Shown: positions 51,548-60,291, counted from the stretch's first letter. The stretch is 64,000 nt of DNA from DASUPK01 sp963743575 (GCA_963743575.1 CAVUQC010000004.1:310001-374000), one strand, 5' to 3'. The notes: generated by a model from the letters alone, not told the origin. Translations and numbers: made by a program.

Positions 51548-52453
51548 ATGCTCTGCGGGGCGATCGACATCGGCTCGAATACGACGCGACTGCTCGTTGC
51601 GGAGCCGTCGGAGGGACAGCTGCGGAAGGTGATGGAGCAGCGCGCCTACACGCGGATCGGCAAGGACGCGTCCAAGAACGGGAAGATCACCGCCGAGAAG
51701 ATCGCCGAGGTCGCCGACGTCGTCGCCACGCAGCGCAGGCTCGCCGAGGAGATGGGGGCCGAGACCGTCAAGACCGTTGCCACCGCCGCGATCCGCGAGG
51801 CCAAGAATCGCGACAAGGTCGTCGAGGAGATCGAGGAGATCGCAGGCGTGGAGGTCGACGTCCTGGACGAGGAGGAGGAGGGTCGCTTCGCTTTCATCGG
51901 GGCGACCAAGTCCCTGAGCCACCCGGTCGAGGGCAAGGTGGCCGTGGTCGACGTCGGCGGCGGCTCATCCGAGGCGATCTACGGGACGATGTCGGACGGG
52001 GTCACCGAGGTGAAGTCGTTCAAGATCGGCTCCGGGCTGCTGACCGAGGAGCACCTCGAATCCGATCCGCCGTCCGCCGCCGAGATCCGGGGCCTCCGGG
52101 ACCACATCGCGGACTTCTTTGAGAAGGTCGAGCTGGAGCAGCCGGACCAGGCGGTCGCGGTGGGCGGCAGCGCGACCTCGCTCCGGACCCTGGTCGGAGC
52201 CGTGCTCGAGTACGAGACCCTCGAGCGGGCCGTCCGCGTGCTCTCAAGCGACGAGATCTACGAGGTCGCGAAGCGCTTCGAACTCGACTCCCGCCGCGTC
52301 AAGCTGCTGCCCGCCGGCGTCCTGCTGCTCGAGAAGTTCTCCGACATGCTCGGTCAGCCGCTGCAGATCGGCAAGGGCGGCCTGCGCGAGGGGATCATCC
52401 TCACGCTGCTGAACGGCAGCGTGAACGGGGATCACCAGCAGCTAGCTGCGTAG
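51548..52453 (+). CDS. Ppx/GppA phosphatase family protein
   Basis: A protein of 301 residues of the ASKHA fold. CGAIDIGSNTTRLLVAE (phosphate loop 1), TVATAAIREAKNRDKVVEEIEEIAG, VAVVDVGGGSSEAIYG (loop 2) and VAVGGSATSLRTLVGA follow in order. The length fits short actinobacterial exopolyphosphatases (Ppx1-like) that hydrolyse polyphosphate or pppGpp. The ATG is at 51548. It overlaps the convergent DedA gene by 12 bp. Its nearness to CHAD proteins and ppk1 supports a polyphosphate role. Confidence 0.88.
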   Translation: MLCGAIDIGSNTTRLLVAEPSEGQLRKVMEQRAYTRIGKDASKNGKITAEKIAEVADVVATQRRLAEEMGAETVKTVATAAIREAKNRDKVVEEIEEIAGVEVDVLDEEEEGRFAFIGATKSLSHPVEGKVAVVDVGGGSSEAIYGTMSDGVTEVKSFKIGSGLLTEEHLESDPPSAAEIRGLRDHIADFFEKVELEQPDQAVAVGGSATSLRTLVGAVLEYETLERAVRVLSSDEIYEVAKRFELDSRRVKLLPAGVLLLEKFSDMLGQPLQIGKGGLREGIILTLLNGSVNGDHQQLAA

Positions 52454-52948
52454 TGGCCGTCCCGCCACGAGCCAGAGCGCGGTGAGCACGCCAAGCGCGA
52501 GCATGGCGTGGCCGAGCACTCCCGCGACCTCATGCCAGGCGGCGCCGGTCCAGGCGCCGGCGAGCACGAAGGCCACGCTCCAGATCGCGCAACCGGCGAC
52601 GGTCAGGGCGATGAAGACCGGGATGGGCACTCGGGCCTGCCCCGCCGGCACCGAGATGAACGATCGAACGAGGGGCAGCAGGCGGCCGACGAAGACCGCC
52701 GACGAGCCGTGCCTGGCGAAGAACGCGTCGCTGCGCCGGGCCACCGAGGAGGGCAGCGTCAGAAGGCGGCCGGCGGCATATGCGATCAGCGAGCCGATCA
52801 GGTTTCCCGCCGTCGCCGCCGTGACGGCCGCGGGAAGCCCGATTGCCCCCTGATGCACGCCGAACCCGGCAGCCATCAGGGTGACCTCGCTGGGCACGGG
52901 GATGCAGGCGCTCTCGGGGATCATCAACAGCAGCACTCCAAGCAACAT
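52442..52948 (-). CDS. DedA family membrane protein
   Basis: A protein of 168 residues with four or five membrane helices. The DedA/SNARE-associated core is IPESACIPVPSEVTLMAAGF, then GNLIGSLIAYAAGRLL and FFARHGSSAVFVGRLLPLVRSFISVPAGQARVPIPVF with the conserved GRxxPxxR..SxxAG pattern. It is slightly shorter than the usual 200 residues at the N-terminus. Relatives flip phosphatidyl or C55-P lipids. The ATG at 52948 lies 5 bp from a MarR-type palindrome shared with the divergent regulator. Confidence 0.84.
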   Translation of the reverse strand: MLLGVLLLMIPESACIPVPSEVTLMAAGFGVHQGAIGLPAAVTAATAGNLIGSLIAYAAGRLLTLPSSVARRSDAFFARHGSSAVFVGRLLPLVRSFISVPAGQARVPIPVFIALTVAGCAIWSVAFVLAGAWTGAAWHEVAGVLGHAMLALGVLTALWLVAGRPLRS

Positions 52949-52952
52949 GACA

Positions 52953-52969
52953 TTAGTTAAGCAAACTAA
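52953..52969. promoter_or_regulatory. MarR-type operator palindrome
   Basis: TTAGTT (52953-52958) and AACTAA (52964-52969) form a perfect inverted repeat with a 5-bp spacer in the 26-bp gap between dedA and marR. Size and sequence fit a MarR dimer site controlling both genes. Confidence 0.6.
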
Positions 52970-52974
52970 ACTGA

Positions 52975-53490
52975 TTGATCGTGCCGCCCCGACCGGCCAC
53001 TGACCCGGCTTCCGCACTTGCTCGCGTTGCGCCCCAGATCGGCCGCTGGGTGGAGCGATCGCTCGCCCAGCACGAGCCGCCGCTGACTGTGGCTCACTAC
53101 CTCGCCCTGGATCAGCTCGATCGCGGCGCAGTCGGCGCCTCCGATCTGGCGCACGCCGCCTCGATCTCGCGCTCCGCGGTCTCACAGCTGGTCGGCTCGC
53201 TTGGCGCCGCCGGCTGGGTCGAGCGAACGGCGGCGGAGGCCGACCGTCGCCGGCAGGCCCTGGTCCTGACCGGCAGCGGCCGCAAGGTGCTCCGCTCCGC
53301 CCGCCGGCTTCTGCGGGCGGGGCTCGACCCACTCGTCGCCGGCCTCCCGAAGCCCGAGGCCGACGCGCTCGCGAGATCCCTGGACGCGCTCGATGCGGTG
53401 CTGGGAGGCAAGCCACCGCCGCGGCGACCCCCACCGCCGCCGAGGCCTCCTGCACCGCCCAAGCCACGCCCTCGTCCACGCCGCCGCTAG
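52975..53490 (+). CDS. MarR family transcriptional regulator
   Basis: A protein of about 171 residues. The winged helix is LTVAHYLALDQLDRGAVGASDLAHAASISRSAVSQLVGSLGAAGWVERTAAEADRRRQALVLTGSGRKVL, a clear MarR domain including the wing DRR. The C-terminus is a Pro/Arg-rich tail (PPRRPPPPPRPPAPPKPRPR) not usual in the family. The start is the TTG at 52975 or the GTG at 52981, a few bases after the palindrome, so the message is close to leaderless. It is divergent from dedA. Confidence 0.85.
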   Translation: MIVPPRPATDPASALARVAPQIGRWVERSLAQHEPPLTVAHYLALDQLDRGAVGASDLAHAASISRSAVSQLVGSLGAAGWVERTAAEADRRRQALVLTGSGRKVLRSARRLLRAGLDPLVAGLPKPEADALARSLDALDAVLGGKPPPRRPPPPPRPPAPPKPRPRPRRR

Positions 53491-53504
53491 CCTTCGGCGA
53501 CCCC

Positions 53505-53990
53505 GTGGCCAAGGCGAAGCCAATCCCGGATCTGAGCGCCGATGTCCCATACGCCGAGGCGGCCGCCAGGGCCGTCTCCGTCCGAGGTGCAGAGCTCGCC
53601 GAGCAGGCCCAGGGGGTTCTGGACACCGGCGACATCGAGCGGGTCCACGACATGCGCGTGGCGACGCGGCGGCTGCGGGCCGCGCTCGAGATCTTCGAGC
53701 CCTGCTTCCCGGCGAAGTCCTACGCCAGGACGCTCGCGGAGGTGAAGCGGCTCGCCGACGCTCTCGGCGAGAGGCGGGACCGCGACGTGGCAATCGCCGC
53801 GCTCCACGGGTTCAACGATCAGATGGCGGCTCCCGACCGCCGCGGCGTGACCTCCCTGATCGAGCGGTACCGCTCAGAGCAGCAGGAGGCGAATGACGGC
53901 CTGGCGCCGCTGGTCTCGGACGAGAGCCTCAAGTCCCTGCGCGACAACATGGATGAGCTGGTCGCCGCCGCCGGCGGGGGGACGGCGTGA
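53505..53990 (+). CDS. CHAD domain protein, first half
   Basis: A protein of 161 residues, all helical. The CHAD signature is IERVHDMRVATRRLRAALEIFEPCF (His48), followed by EVKRLADALGERRDRDVAIAAL. CHAD domains bind polyphosphate through rows of Arg and His. The next gene holds a second CHAD half, so the two may form one split bidomain. The start is the GTG at 53505. Its TGA overlaps the next GTG by 4 bp. Ppx/GppA and ppk1 lie nearby. Confidence 0.85.
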   Translation: MAKAKPIPDLSADVPYAEAAARAVSVRGAELAEQAQGVLDTGDIERVHDMRVATRRLRAALEIFEPCFPAKSYARTLAEVKRLADALGERRDRDVAIAALHGFNDQMAAPDRRGVTSLIERYRSEQQEANDGLAPLVSDESLKSLRDNMDELVAAAGGGTA

Positions 53991-54742
53991 AGGCCCGGGC
54001 GGTGAAGAAGCTCGATCCCTCGAGGCCGCTCGGTGAGAACGCCGCCCGGATCGTGCAGGTCCGGCTCGACGAGATGATGGAACTCGCCCCGCGCGCGCTC
54101 GACGGCAAGACCAGGGCCCAGCACGACATGCGGATCGCGGCCAAGCGACTGCGCTACGTGCTCGAGGTGACCGGCTTCTGCTTCGGGCGGCCCGCCCACA
54201 CCGCGCGACGCCGCGCGCGGGACCTCCAGGACATCCTCGGTGAGATCCACGACTGCGATGTGATGCTGCCGCGAGTCCGCAGGCACCTCAAGGAGCTGCA
54301 GCGGAGCGATGCCAGCGCGGTCAGGGAGAGGGCCAGCACGGCGCCAGACCTCGACCCTCGGCTCGCCGCCCAGGCGCCGCACCGGACCGCCTACCGCGGG
54401 CTCGACGTGCTTGCCGTCTACCTCGAGGCCCGGCGCGAGCTGCTCACCGATCGCTTCATCGCCTTCTGGAAGCGGCAGGAGGAGACGGGAACCTGGAAGC
54501 GGCTCGAGCGCTCCGTCGACGGCTACCTGCGGCGCTCCCGCGAGGCGCGTCGGACGGCGAAAGCGGCCGAGCGAGCCCGCCGGGAGGCCGAGGCCGCCGG
54601 GCGCGCGGCAGCGCAGGCGGAGGCGCAGGCCGCACAGGCCCGCTTCGATCGCGAGCGCGCCAGCCGCGAAGCCGAGCAGCAGGCCGATCGACACGAGCAG
54701 ATCCAGCGGCGCACCAGCCCACCACCCCGCCGCCCCGCCTAA
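53987..54742 (+). CDS. CHAD domain protein, second half, with Ala/Arg-rich coiled tail
   Basis: A protein of 251 residues. The CHAD signature is KTRAQHDMRIAAKRLRYVLEVTGFCFG (His46), then RRRARDLQDILGEIHDCDVMLPRVRRHL. After residue 190 there is a highly charged Ala/Glu/Arg helix (RTAKAAERARREAEAAGRAA and on) ending HEQIQRRTSPPPRRPA. It probably binds polyphosphate. The start is the GTG at 53987, overlapping the first CHAD gene. It ends 4 bp before the left REP end of the transposase. Confidence 0.85.
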   Translation: MKARAVKKLDPSRPLGENAARIVQVRLDEMMELAPRALDGKTRAQHDMRIAAKRLRYVLEVTGFCFGRPAHTARRRARDLQDILGEIHDCDVMLPRVRRHLKELQRSDASAVRERASTAPDLDPRLAAQAPHRTAYRGLDVLAVYLEARRELLTDRFIAFWKRQEETGTWKRLERSVDGYLRRSREARRTAKAAERARREAEAAGRAAAQAEAQAAQARFDRERASREAEQQADRHEQIQRRTSPPPRRPA

Positions 54743-54745
54743 CCC

Positions 54746-54762
54746 GGGGTCAGGTCTTGCAT
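54746..54762 (+). repeat. REP-type inverted end, left
   Basis: GGGGTCAGGTCTTGCAT. Its reverse complement lies at 55635-55651, a perfect 17-bp inverted pair around the transposase. The transposase stop codon falls inside it. Confidence 0.85.
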
Positions 54763-55586
54763 GCCACAGAGGGGGGTGGCGCGCCTCGCGCCTCGAAACG
54801 CCGAATCCGACGACTCACGGTGGAGTAGTGGCATCCGAGGAACGCAGCAATTTCCTTCATCCGGTAGCCATGCTCCATGTACGCCCGGGCAATCGAGGCA
54901 TCGAGATCATCAGTTTCGAGCAGTAGCTCCAGGCCCGGCCGAGATCCGGTGGCAGGACGAACAGAAAACTCGTCTGACCGCCCCTCGAAGGCGAGATGCG
55001 CGTCGATGAACTCTCGACTGCCAATGACTGAAGGCACACCTGTCGCGATGTCCCAGGTCGCTGACTGCTCGATGAACGCTCGGTACCGGTCCTGGGTCTC
55101 GTAGAACGCGAGCAGATCACTCGTTGACACCAGCAGCTCGGGTGCCAGGCCGAGAACCTCGGCGTGGCCGCTCCACCTCCATTGGTCTGCGCGACCAACG
55201 AGGCCTGCGCGCACGGGGTTGAGCACGACATAACGGATCAATTCGAGGATGTGCTCGCCCGACTCAACGAGTGTTGCCCCGAACCGGCCTTGAAAAAGGT
55301 GGCCGCACCGGCCATGGCGGCGGTTGAAACGCTGCGCATAGACGCCGTTCACGTGTCGCATCCCACGCGAGAGGTTCGGCTTCTCTGTCCTCAGAACCAG
55401 GTGATAGTGATTCGGCATCAGGCAGTACGTCAGGCAAGTCCATTGAAAGCGCCGAAGCGAATCGCGGGCCACGCCGAGAAACGAGCGCCGATCCCGGTCG
55501 TCGAGGAAGATCTGCTGCCTCGCATTGCCCCTGGCGAACACGTGGTAGATGCCGTTCGCAAGTTCAAGCCTCAGTGGACGGGACAT
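54750..55586 (-). CDS. REP-associated tyrosine transposase (RAYT, Y1_Tnp family)
   Basis: A protein of 278 residues. It starts MSRPLRLELANGIYHVFARGNARQQIFLDDRDR, the usual RAYT opening. The HUH metal motif is in YCLMPNHYHLVLR. The catalytic Tyr region is GVYAQRFNRRHGRCGHLFQGRFGATLVE. A C-terminal helix-turn-helix (GYRMKEIAAFLGCHYSTVSRRI) is common in this subgroup. I chose the ATG at 55586. Inverted REP ends flank it at 54746-54762 and 55635-55651. It is a single-strand DNA transposase of the IS200/IS605-related class. Confidence 0.9.
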   Translation of the reverse strand: MSRPLRLELANGIYHVFARGNARQQIFLDDRDRRSFLGVARDSLRRFQWTCLTYCLMPNHYHLVLRTEKPNLSRGMRHVNGVYAQRFNRRHGRCGHLFQGRFGATLVESGEHILELIRYVVLNPVRAGLVGRADQWRWSGHAEVLGLAPELLVSTSDLLAFYETQDRYRAFIEQSATWDIATGVPSVIGSREFIDAHLAFEGRSDEFSVRPATGSRPGLELLLETDDLDASIARAYMEHGYRMKEIAAFLGCHYSTVSRRIRRFEARGAPPPSVACKT

Positions 55587-55634
55587 CTTCCTTAGAGGGC
55601 GGAGCAGATGCGACTCGCCCCGGGAGGATGTCGT

Positions 55635-55651
55635 ATGCAAGACCTGACCCC
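55635..55651 (-). repeat. REP-type inverted end, right
   Basis: ATGCAAGACCTGACCCC, the exact reverse complement of 54746-54762. It lies 49 bp upstream of the transposase start. Confidence 0.85.
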
Positions 55652-55661
55652 TGGGGTGGGG

Positions 55662-57815
55662 TTAGGTGCCGGGCGGACTCAGGAACTGGACGGAGCGGGT
55701 CGGCGACACCGACCACTCGCCGTGGCGCCAGGCGATACGGGTGTCGTCCGCGAGGTGGGCGCTCACGTGCCCCAGGGAGGGCTCCCCCCAGAGCGTTGCC
55801 TCCAGCGGACGGCCGGGATCCTCCTCGCCCAACCCGCGCGCGACGTCGCCGGCCGGATAGGTGACGATCAGTGAGCCGGAGCGCACCCAGAGCGGAATGC
55901 GGTCGAGTGGGGCCTCGGCCTCGATCCAGCGTCCGCCCGTCAGCGGCTCGCCGGTCCACCAGTCGAGCCACTCCCCGCGGGGGAGGTAGGTGCGTCGCTC
56001 GCTCGCCCCTTCATCGAGGACCGGGGCGACCCAGAGCGACGGGCCGAACATGTACGAGTCGGCGATCGACCAGCCCTCGGGGTCCTCGGGATCGACCAAA
56101 CAGAGCGGCCGCATGATCGGCAGGCCGCTGCGTGCCGCGGTCGCGGCGGCGCTCCGTATGTAAGGCACGAGGCGCTCGTGGAGCAGGACCGCCTCTCGGT
56201 AGTCGCCGAGGACCCGCCCGTCGTAGGTCCAGGCCTCCTGCTGGAAACGGCCGTGCGCCTGCATCAGCGGGGTGAGCGCCCCGAGCTGAGCCCAGCGGAC
56301 GAGCAGCTCGGGCTCGCAGCGCTCGGCCAGGCGCCGGCCGAGGTAGCCGCCCACGTCATGGGAGAGGTTCGAGAAGCCGGTGGCGGCGCAGGTGAGCAGC
56401 GAGGTGAGCAGCGCGCGCAGGGACCAGAAGTCCGAGGCCTGGTCGCCGCCCCAGAGCATCCCGGTCGCCTGCTGACCGGTCCAGCCCGAGCGGCCGAAGA
56501 CCACGCCGCGGCCCTCCCCGTGGACGTCGTCGAGAGCCTGCTGGGTCGTCTCGCGATAGAGACGCCCGTACTCCCAGGCGGCCTCGACGCCGCGGCGCTC
56601 GTCCGCGAGCTTCGCATCCGGTGGGAAGTAGTAGCCCTCGCCGTCGTCCGCCTTCACCCCCTCGACGCCCAGTTCGAAGACGTTGCGGGAGAGCTCGCGC
56701 CACCAGTCGCGCGCCGCGGCGGACGTGAAGTCGACGATCGATCCCGTCCCCATCCACCAGCGCCCGACATAGGGGTCGCCGTTCGCGGCCCTGACGTAGT
56801 GTCCGGCCTCGGCGCCCTCGGCGTAGTTCTCGGCTCGCTCGGCATGGAGGCGCTCCGACTCCGCGTCGGGCGGGCGCTGGCCGTCGATCGACTCGAGATT
56901 GACCCACGGGGTCACCCAGACGACGGTCCGCACCCCGTCCTCCCGCATGCCCTTGACCAGCCCGGGGGCGTCGGGGAACTGGTGGGGGTTGAAGCGCCAG
57001 GTGTTGTACTGCGTCTCCCAGGGGGAGTCGATCACGATCGCATCGAGGGGGAGCTCCGAATCGCGGTATCCGCGCCAGTCGTCCTCGACGTCGTCCTGGT
57101 GCTCGTAGACGTCACGGCTCTTCCAGTGGCCGTAGGCCCACTCGGGCATCAGCGCGGGCATGCCGGTTTCGCGGAGGAAGGCGCGCAGCCGGGCGGCCGG
57201 CGTCGGGCCGGTGAAGACGTGAACGCGGAGCGGGCCGGATGCCGAGCGCACCGACAGCGATGCCACGTCGCCGGTGAGGTCCACCTCGACGCCCGGGCCT
57301 GACGTCTCGATCCAGGCGGCCCAGCCGGCCGAGGAGAGCAGCCACGGCACGGGCGCGTAGTCGCCCTGCGGGATGCCGCCCTGCTCGAGGAACTCGGGCG
57401 GGCAGTCGGGGCCCCTGTAGCGGCGGTCGGCGCCCAGCTGGACCAGGCGCCCGCGCTGGTCGAAGTCCAGGCCGTGACGCGCGCCGAGCCCCGTCACCCG
57501 CTCTCCGTCCAGCAGCGGCCAACTCACGCCGAGCCGCAACCACTCGGCCTCTGAGGGGTCGATGGTGATCAGCAGGCGGTCGGCGGCGAGGGTGGAGACC
57601 TCGAACTGACCGTCGCCGAGGAGCACGGGGGCCTCGCGTTCCTCGTGGACGAGCACCCCCTCGGTGAGGGTGATCAGCTGGTCACGGGCGACGCCCCGGC
57701 AGGCCCAGGGGCGCAGGCCCGCAAGCAGCCTCGCGGCCACCTCGTCTCCGCTCCACAGGGCCCCTTCGGGCACTCTCCTCTCGGATGCGACGCCCACTGG
57801 CGCCAAGTGTGGCAA
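55662..57815 (-). CDS. glycoside hydrolase family 31 (alpha-glucosidase/xylosidase-like)
   Basis: A protein of 717 residues. After an N-terminal beta domain, the GH31 barrel shows PLDAIVIDSPWETQYNTWRFNPHQFPD, the nucleophile Asp region GVEGVKADDGEGYYF near residue 390, and the acid/base region GMLWGGDQASDFWSLRALL near 457, then SHDVGGYLG. C-terminal beta domains follow. It likely hydrolyses alpha-linked glucosides or xylosides. There is no clear signal peptide. The TTG at 57815 is the listed start; a GTG at 57797 is possible. It is divergent from the PHP-glycosyltransferase gene. Confidence 0.88.
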   Translation of the reverse strand: MPHLAPVGVASERRVPEGALWSGDEVAARLLAGLRPWACRGVARDQLITLTEGVLVHEEREAPVLLGDGQFEVSTLAADRLLITIDPSEAEWLRLGVSWPLLDGERVTGLGARHGLDFDQRGRLVQLGADRRYRGPDCPPEFLEQGGIPQGDYAPVPWLLSSAGWAAWIETSGPGVEVDLTGDVASLSVRSASGPLRVHVFTGPTPAARLRAFLRETGMPALMPEWAYGHWKSRDVYEHQDDVEDDWRGYRDSELPLDAIVIDSPWETQYNTWRFNPHQFPDAPGLVKGMREDGVRTVVWVTPWVNLESIDGQRPPDAESERLHAERAENYAEGAEAGHYVRAANGDPYVGRWWMGTGSIVDFTSAAARDWWRELSRNVFELGVEGVKADDGEGYYFPPDAKLADERRGVEAAWEYGRLYRETTQQALDDVHGEGRGVVFGRSGWTGQQATGMLWGGDQASDFWSLRALLTSLLTCAATGFSNLSHDVGGYLGRRLAERCEPELLVRWAQLGALTPLMQAHGRFQQEAWTYDGRVLGDYREAVLLHERLVPYIRSAAATAARSGLPIMRPLCLVDPEDPEGWSIADSYMFGPSLWVAPVLDEGASERRTYLPRGEWLDWWTGEPLTGGRWIEAEAPLDRIPLWVRSGSLIVTYPAGDVARGLGEEDPGRPLEATLWGEPSLGHVSAHLADDTRIAWRHGEWSVSPTRSVQFLSPPGT

Positions 57816-57924
57816 CGGCGTCGTTCACGACCTCTTTACGTGCCGGACACGACCTCGTAACGGGATTTTCCCTGCAAACGGCCACCCTGCGTGATGTCAA
57901 GGAGAACGAAAGAAAGAGGGTCAG

Positions 57925-60270
57925 ATGAACCCCATATCGACCACCCGGGTCGATCTGCACTGCCACTCCACCGCCTCGGAGATCTCGAAGCTCGGCATCC
58001 AGCGGAGCCTCGGCCTTCCCGAGTGCGCCACGCCCCCCGAAGAGGTCTACGAGCTCGCCAAGCGACGGGGCATGGACTTCGTGACGATCACCGATCACGA
58101 CACGATCGAGGGCTGTCTCGAGATCTCCGATCGCGACGACGTCTTCATCTCCGAGGAGCTCACGGTCTGGTTCCGCGGGGAGCCGCAGGCCGTCCACCTG
58201 CTCTGCTTCGGGATCACCCCCGACGACCACGCCTGGTTGCAGGAACACAATCGCGACGTCGAGGCCTGCGCGGAGTACCTGCACTCCAACGAGATCTCCT
58301 GCTCGTTGGCACATCCCTTCTACGCGGTTGAGGCGCCCCTCTCTCCGGCGCACAGGCGCAAGCTCGCGCAGTTGTTCCCGGTCTGGGAGACCCGCAACGG
58401 CTCCCGCGCGCGCGAGCTCAACATGCCGGCCGCGATCTACATCGAGACGCACGGTGGTACCGGCACCGGCGGCTCGGACGATCACGCCGGCGTGGACATC
58501 GGGCGGACGTTCACCGAGACGCCCCCCGCGGCCACGCCGGAAGAGTTTCTGCGACACATCCGCGAGGGCCGCGCCGACGCGCGCGGCGAGCAGGGCAGCG
58601 CCGCCAAGTGGGCACACGCCGCCATGGGCCTGGCCACGCGCGCGCTGCTGCTCGCTGACCGGGGCCAGGTCTTGAGTGGTGCACGCGACAGCGTGCGCGA
58701 TGCAAGACCTGACCCCTTGGGGTCCGAGTTGGCGCCCGACGCGATCCTGGAGATCGCCGAACGGGTGATGAGCGAGGGCAACGTGCGCCGCGGCGAAGAG
58801 GGCGGAGAGATCGGCCCCGAGGATGCCCGGGCGCTGCTCATCGCCTTCACGGACGCGGTGGGACTCGAGCCCGGCCGTGCTCTGATCGCCCAAATGCAGG
58901 CGGACGACTTCAGCCACGCCGAGCTGGAGCGGAAGGCGCGCCGCGTCCACGAGCGCCGGCTCCGCGAGGTCGTGGAGTCCACCGTGGAGAAGGTCGGTAG
59001 CGGCGGCTCGGGCGATTTCGCCGGCACGGCGATGGATGCGGGTCGAGGGCTCTTCCACGCCGCGGTCCCGGCGATTCCCTATGCGCCCGCGGCCGCCTTT
59101 CTCGGCAAGGAGAAGGCCAAGCTCAATCCCTCAGAGGGCCCGAAGCGGGTGGCTCTGATCGCCGACGCGATCGGCGGAGTCCACGGTGTCACCCACACGA
59201 TCGAGCGGATCCGCGACCTGGGTGTCCCCGGCTACGAGGTCGAGGTGATCGGGACCGACCGCAACGTCGACCGGCGCCTCCCGGCGGTCGCCGAGGTCGA
59301 GATTCCCTTCTACGCCGGCCTGGAGATCGGGATGCCGAGCCTGCCGGCGATGGTCGAGGCGCTGGCTGAGGGGCATCTCGACGCGGTGCACGTCACCGCT
59401 CCCGGCCCGGCGGGTGTGCTGGCGGCCCTGCTCGCCCGCATCATGGAGCTGCCGGTGCTGGGCAGCTGGCACACCGAGCTCGGCGCGTACGCGGGCCTGC
59501 GGTCGGCGTCGGCGGACCTGGAGAAGGGCGCGGACATGGCGCTGTCGGTCTTCTACCGCCAGTGCGCACGCGTGCTCTCGCCGAGCCCCGCGAGCGACGA
59601 GTCGCTCACCCGCCTCGGCATCCAGCGCGAGGCGATCGGCCGCTGGGGCCGCGGTGTCGATACCTCCCGCTTCGATCCGGCGCTGCGCGACGCCGACGCC
59701 TACCCGGGCGAGATCAAGGTCCTGTACGTGGGGAGGCAGACGAAGGAGAAGGGCGTCGAGCTGCTCGCCGACTCCTTCATCCGGGCGCACGGTGCCGACC
59801 CGCGCCTGCACCTGCTCCTCGGCGGGGGCGGCCCCGAGGAGGAGATGCTCCGCGAGCGGCTCGGTGACCGGGCGACCTTCCTCGGCTGGCTCGACGGCGA
59901 TGATCTGCCGCGCGCCTACGCGAGCGCCGACATCTTCCTCTTCTGCAGCCGGACCGACACCTTCGGCCAGGTCCTGGTCGAAGCCGGAGCGAGCGGCCTG
60001 CCGTCGGTGGCCGTCGACGAGGGTGGCCCGTCATCGATCGTTGTCGACGGCGAGACCGGCCGGCTCTGCGGTCCGGACCCAGGCCTCCTGGCCGCGGCGG
60101 TTCTGCAGCTGGCCGATTCGCCGGCCTGGCGCGCGAAGCTGGGCCGCCAGGCGATGGGGGCGGCCCGAGCACGCACCTGGGAGGCCGCCATGAATCAGCT
60201 GGCCGACGGGTACGACCGGGTCATCGAGCCGGCGGATCAGCCCCGCATCAAGCTCGTCAGAGCTGCCTAG
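57925..60270 (+). CDS. PHP domain fused to a GT4-type glycosyltransferase
   Basis: A protein of 781 residues. Residues about 5-240 form a PHP phosphoesterase: VDLHCHSTASE, FVTITDHDTIEGCLEI, SLAHPFYAV and GGSDDHAGVDIG carry the metal His/Asp set. Residues about 400-770 form a GT-B glycosyltransferase (RVALIADAIGGVHGVTHTIERIRDLG, VLGSWHTELGAY, KVLYVGRQTKEKGVELLADSF, FLFCSRTDTFGQVLVEAGASGLPSVAVDEGG with the GT4 donor Glu). It may transfer sugar to a lipid or glycan. A REP repeat is inserted in frame at residues 246-264. The ATG is at 57925. Confidence 0.85.
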   Translation: MNPISTTRVDLHCHSTASEISKLGIQRSLGLPECATPPEEVYELAKRRGMDFVTITDHDTIEGCLEISDRDDVFISEELTVWFRGEPQAVHLLCFGITPDDHAWLQEHNRDVEACAEYLHSNEISCSLAHPFYAVEAPLSPAHRRKLAQLFPVWETRNGSRARELNMPAAIYIETHGGTGTGGSDDHAGVDIGRTFTETPPAATPEEFLRHIREGRADARGEQGSAAKWAHAAMGLATRALLLADRGQVLSGARDSVRDARPDPLGSELAPDAILEIAERVMSEGNVRRGEEGGEIGPEDARALLIAFTDAVGLEPGRALIAQMQADDFSHAELERKARRVHERRLREVVESTVEKVGSGGSGDFAGTAMDAGRGLFHAAVPAIPYAPAAAFLGKEKAKLNPSEGPKRVALIADAIGGVHGVTHTIERIRDLGVPGYEVEVIGTDRNVDRRLPAVAEVEIPFYAGLEIGMPSLPAMVEALAEGHLDAVHVTAPGPAGVLAALLARIMELPVLGSWHTELGAYAGLRSASADLEKGADMALSVFYRQCARVLSPSPASDESLTRLGIQREAIGRWGRGVDTSRFDPALRDADAYPGEIKVLYVGRQTKEKGVELLADSFIRAHGADPRLHLLLGGGGPEEEMLRERLGDRATFLGWLDGDDLPRAYASADIFLFCSRTDTFGQVLVEAGASGLPSVAVDEGGPSSIVVDGETGRLCGPDPGLLAAAVLQLADSPAWRAKLGRQAMGAARARTWEAAMNQLADGYDRVIEPADQPRIKLVRAA
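58661..58716 (+). repeat. REP element inserted in frame within the PHP-glycosyltransferase gene
   Basis: GGGGCCAGGTCTTG (58661-58674) and CAAGACCTGACCCC (58703-58716) pair 13 of 14. The centre is a GCACGC / GCGTGC stem with a GACA loop. The outer arm is the same sequence that borders the transposase at 54746 and 55651. It encodes about 19 residues (GQVLSGARDSVRDARPDP). Confidence 0.85.
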
Positions 60271-60291
60271 AAGACCCTCTAAGGTCTGGGT

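Noticed and set aside
57925..58650. PHP domain as part of a DNA polymerase III/X
   Set aside because: It is fused to a glycosyltransferase and has no polymerase motifs.
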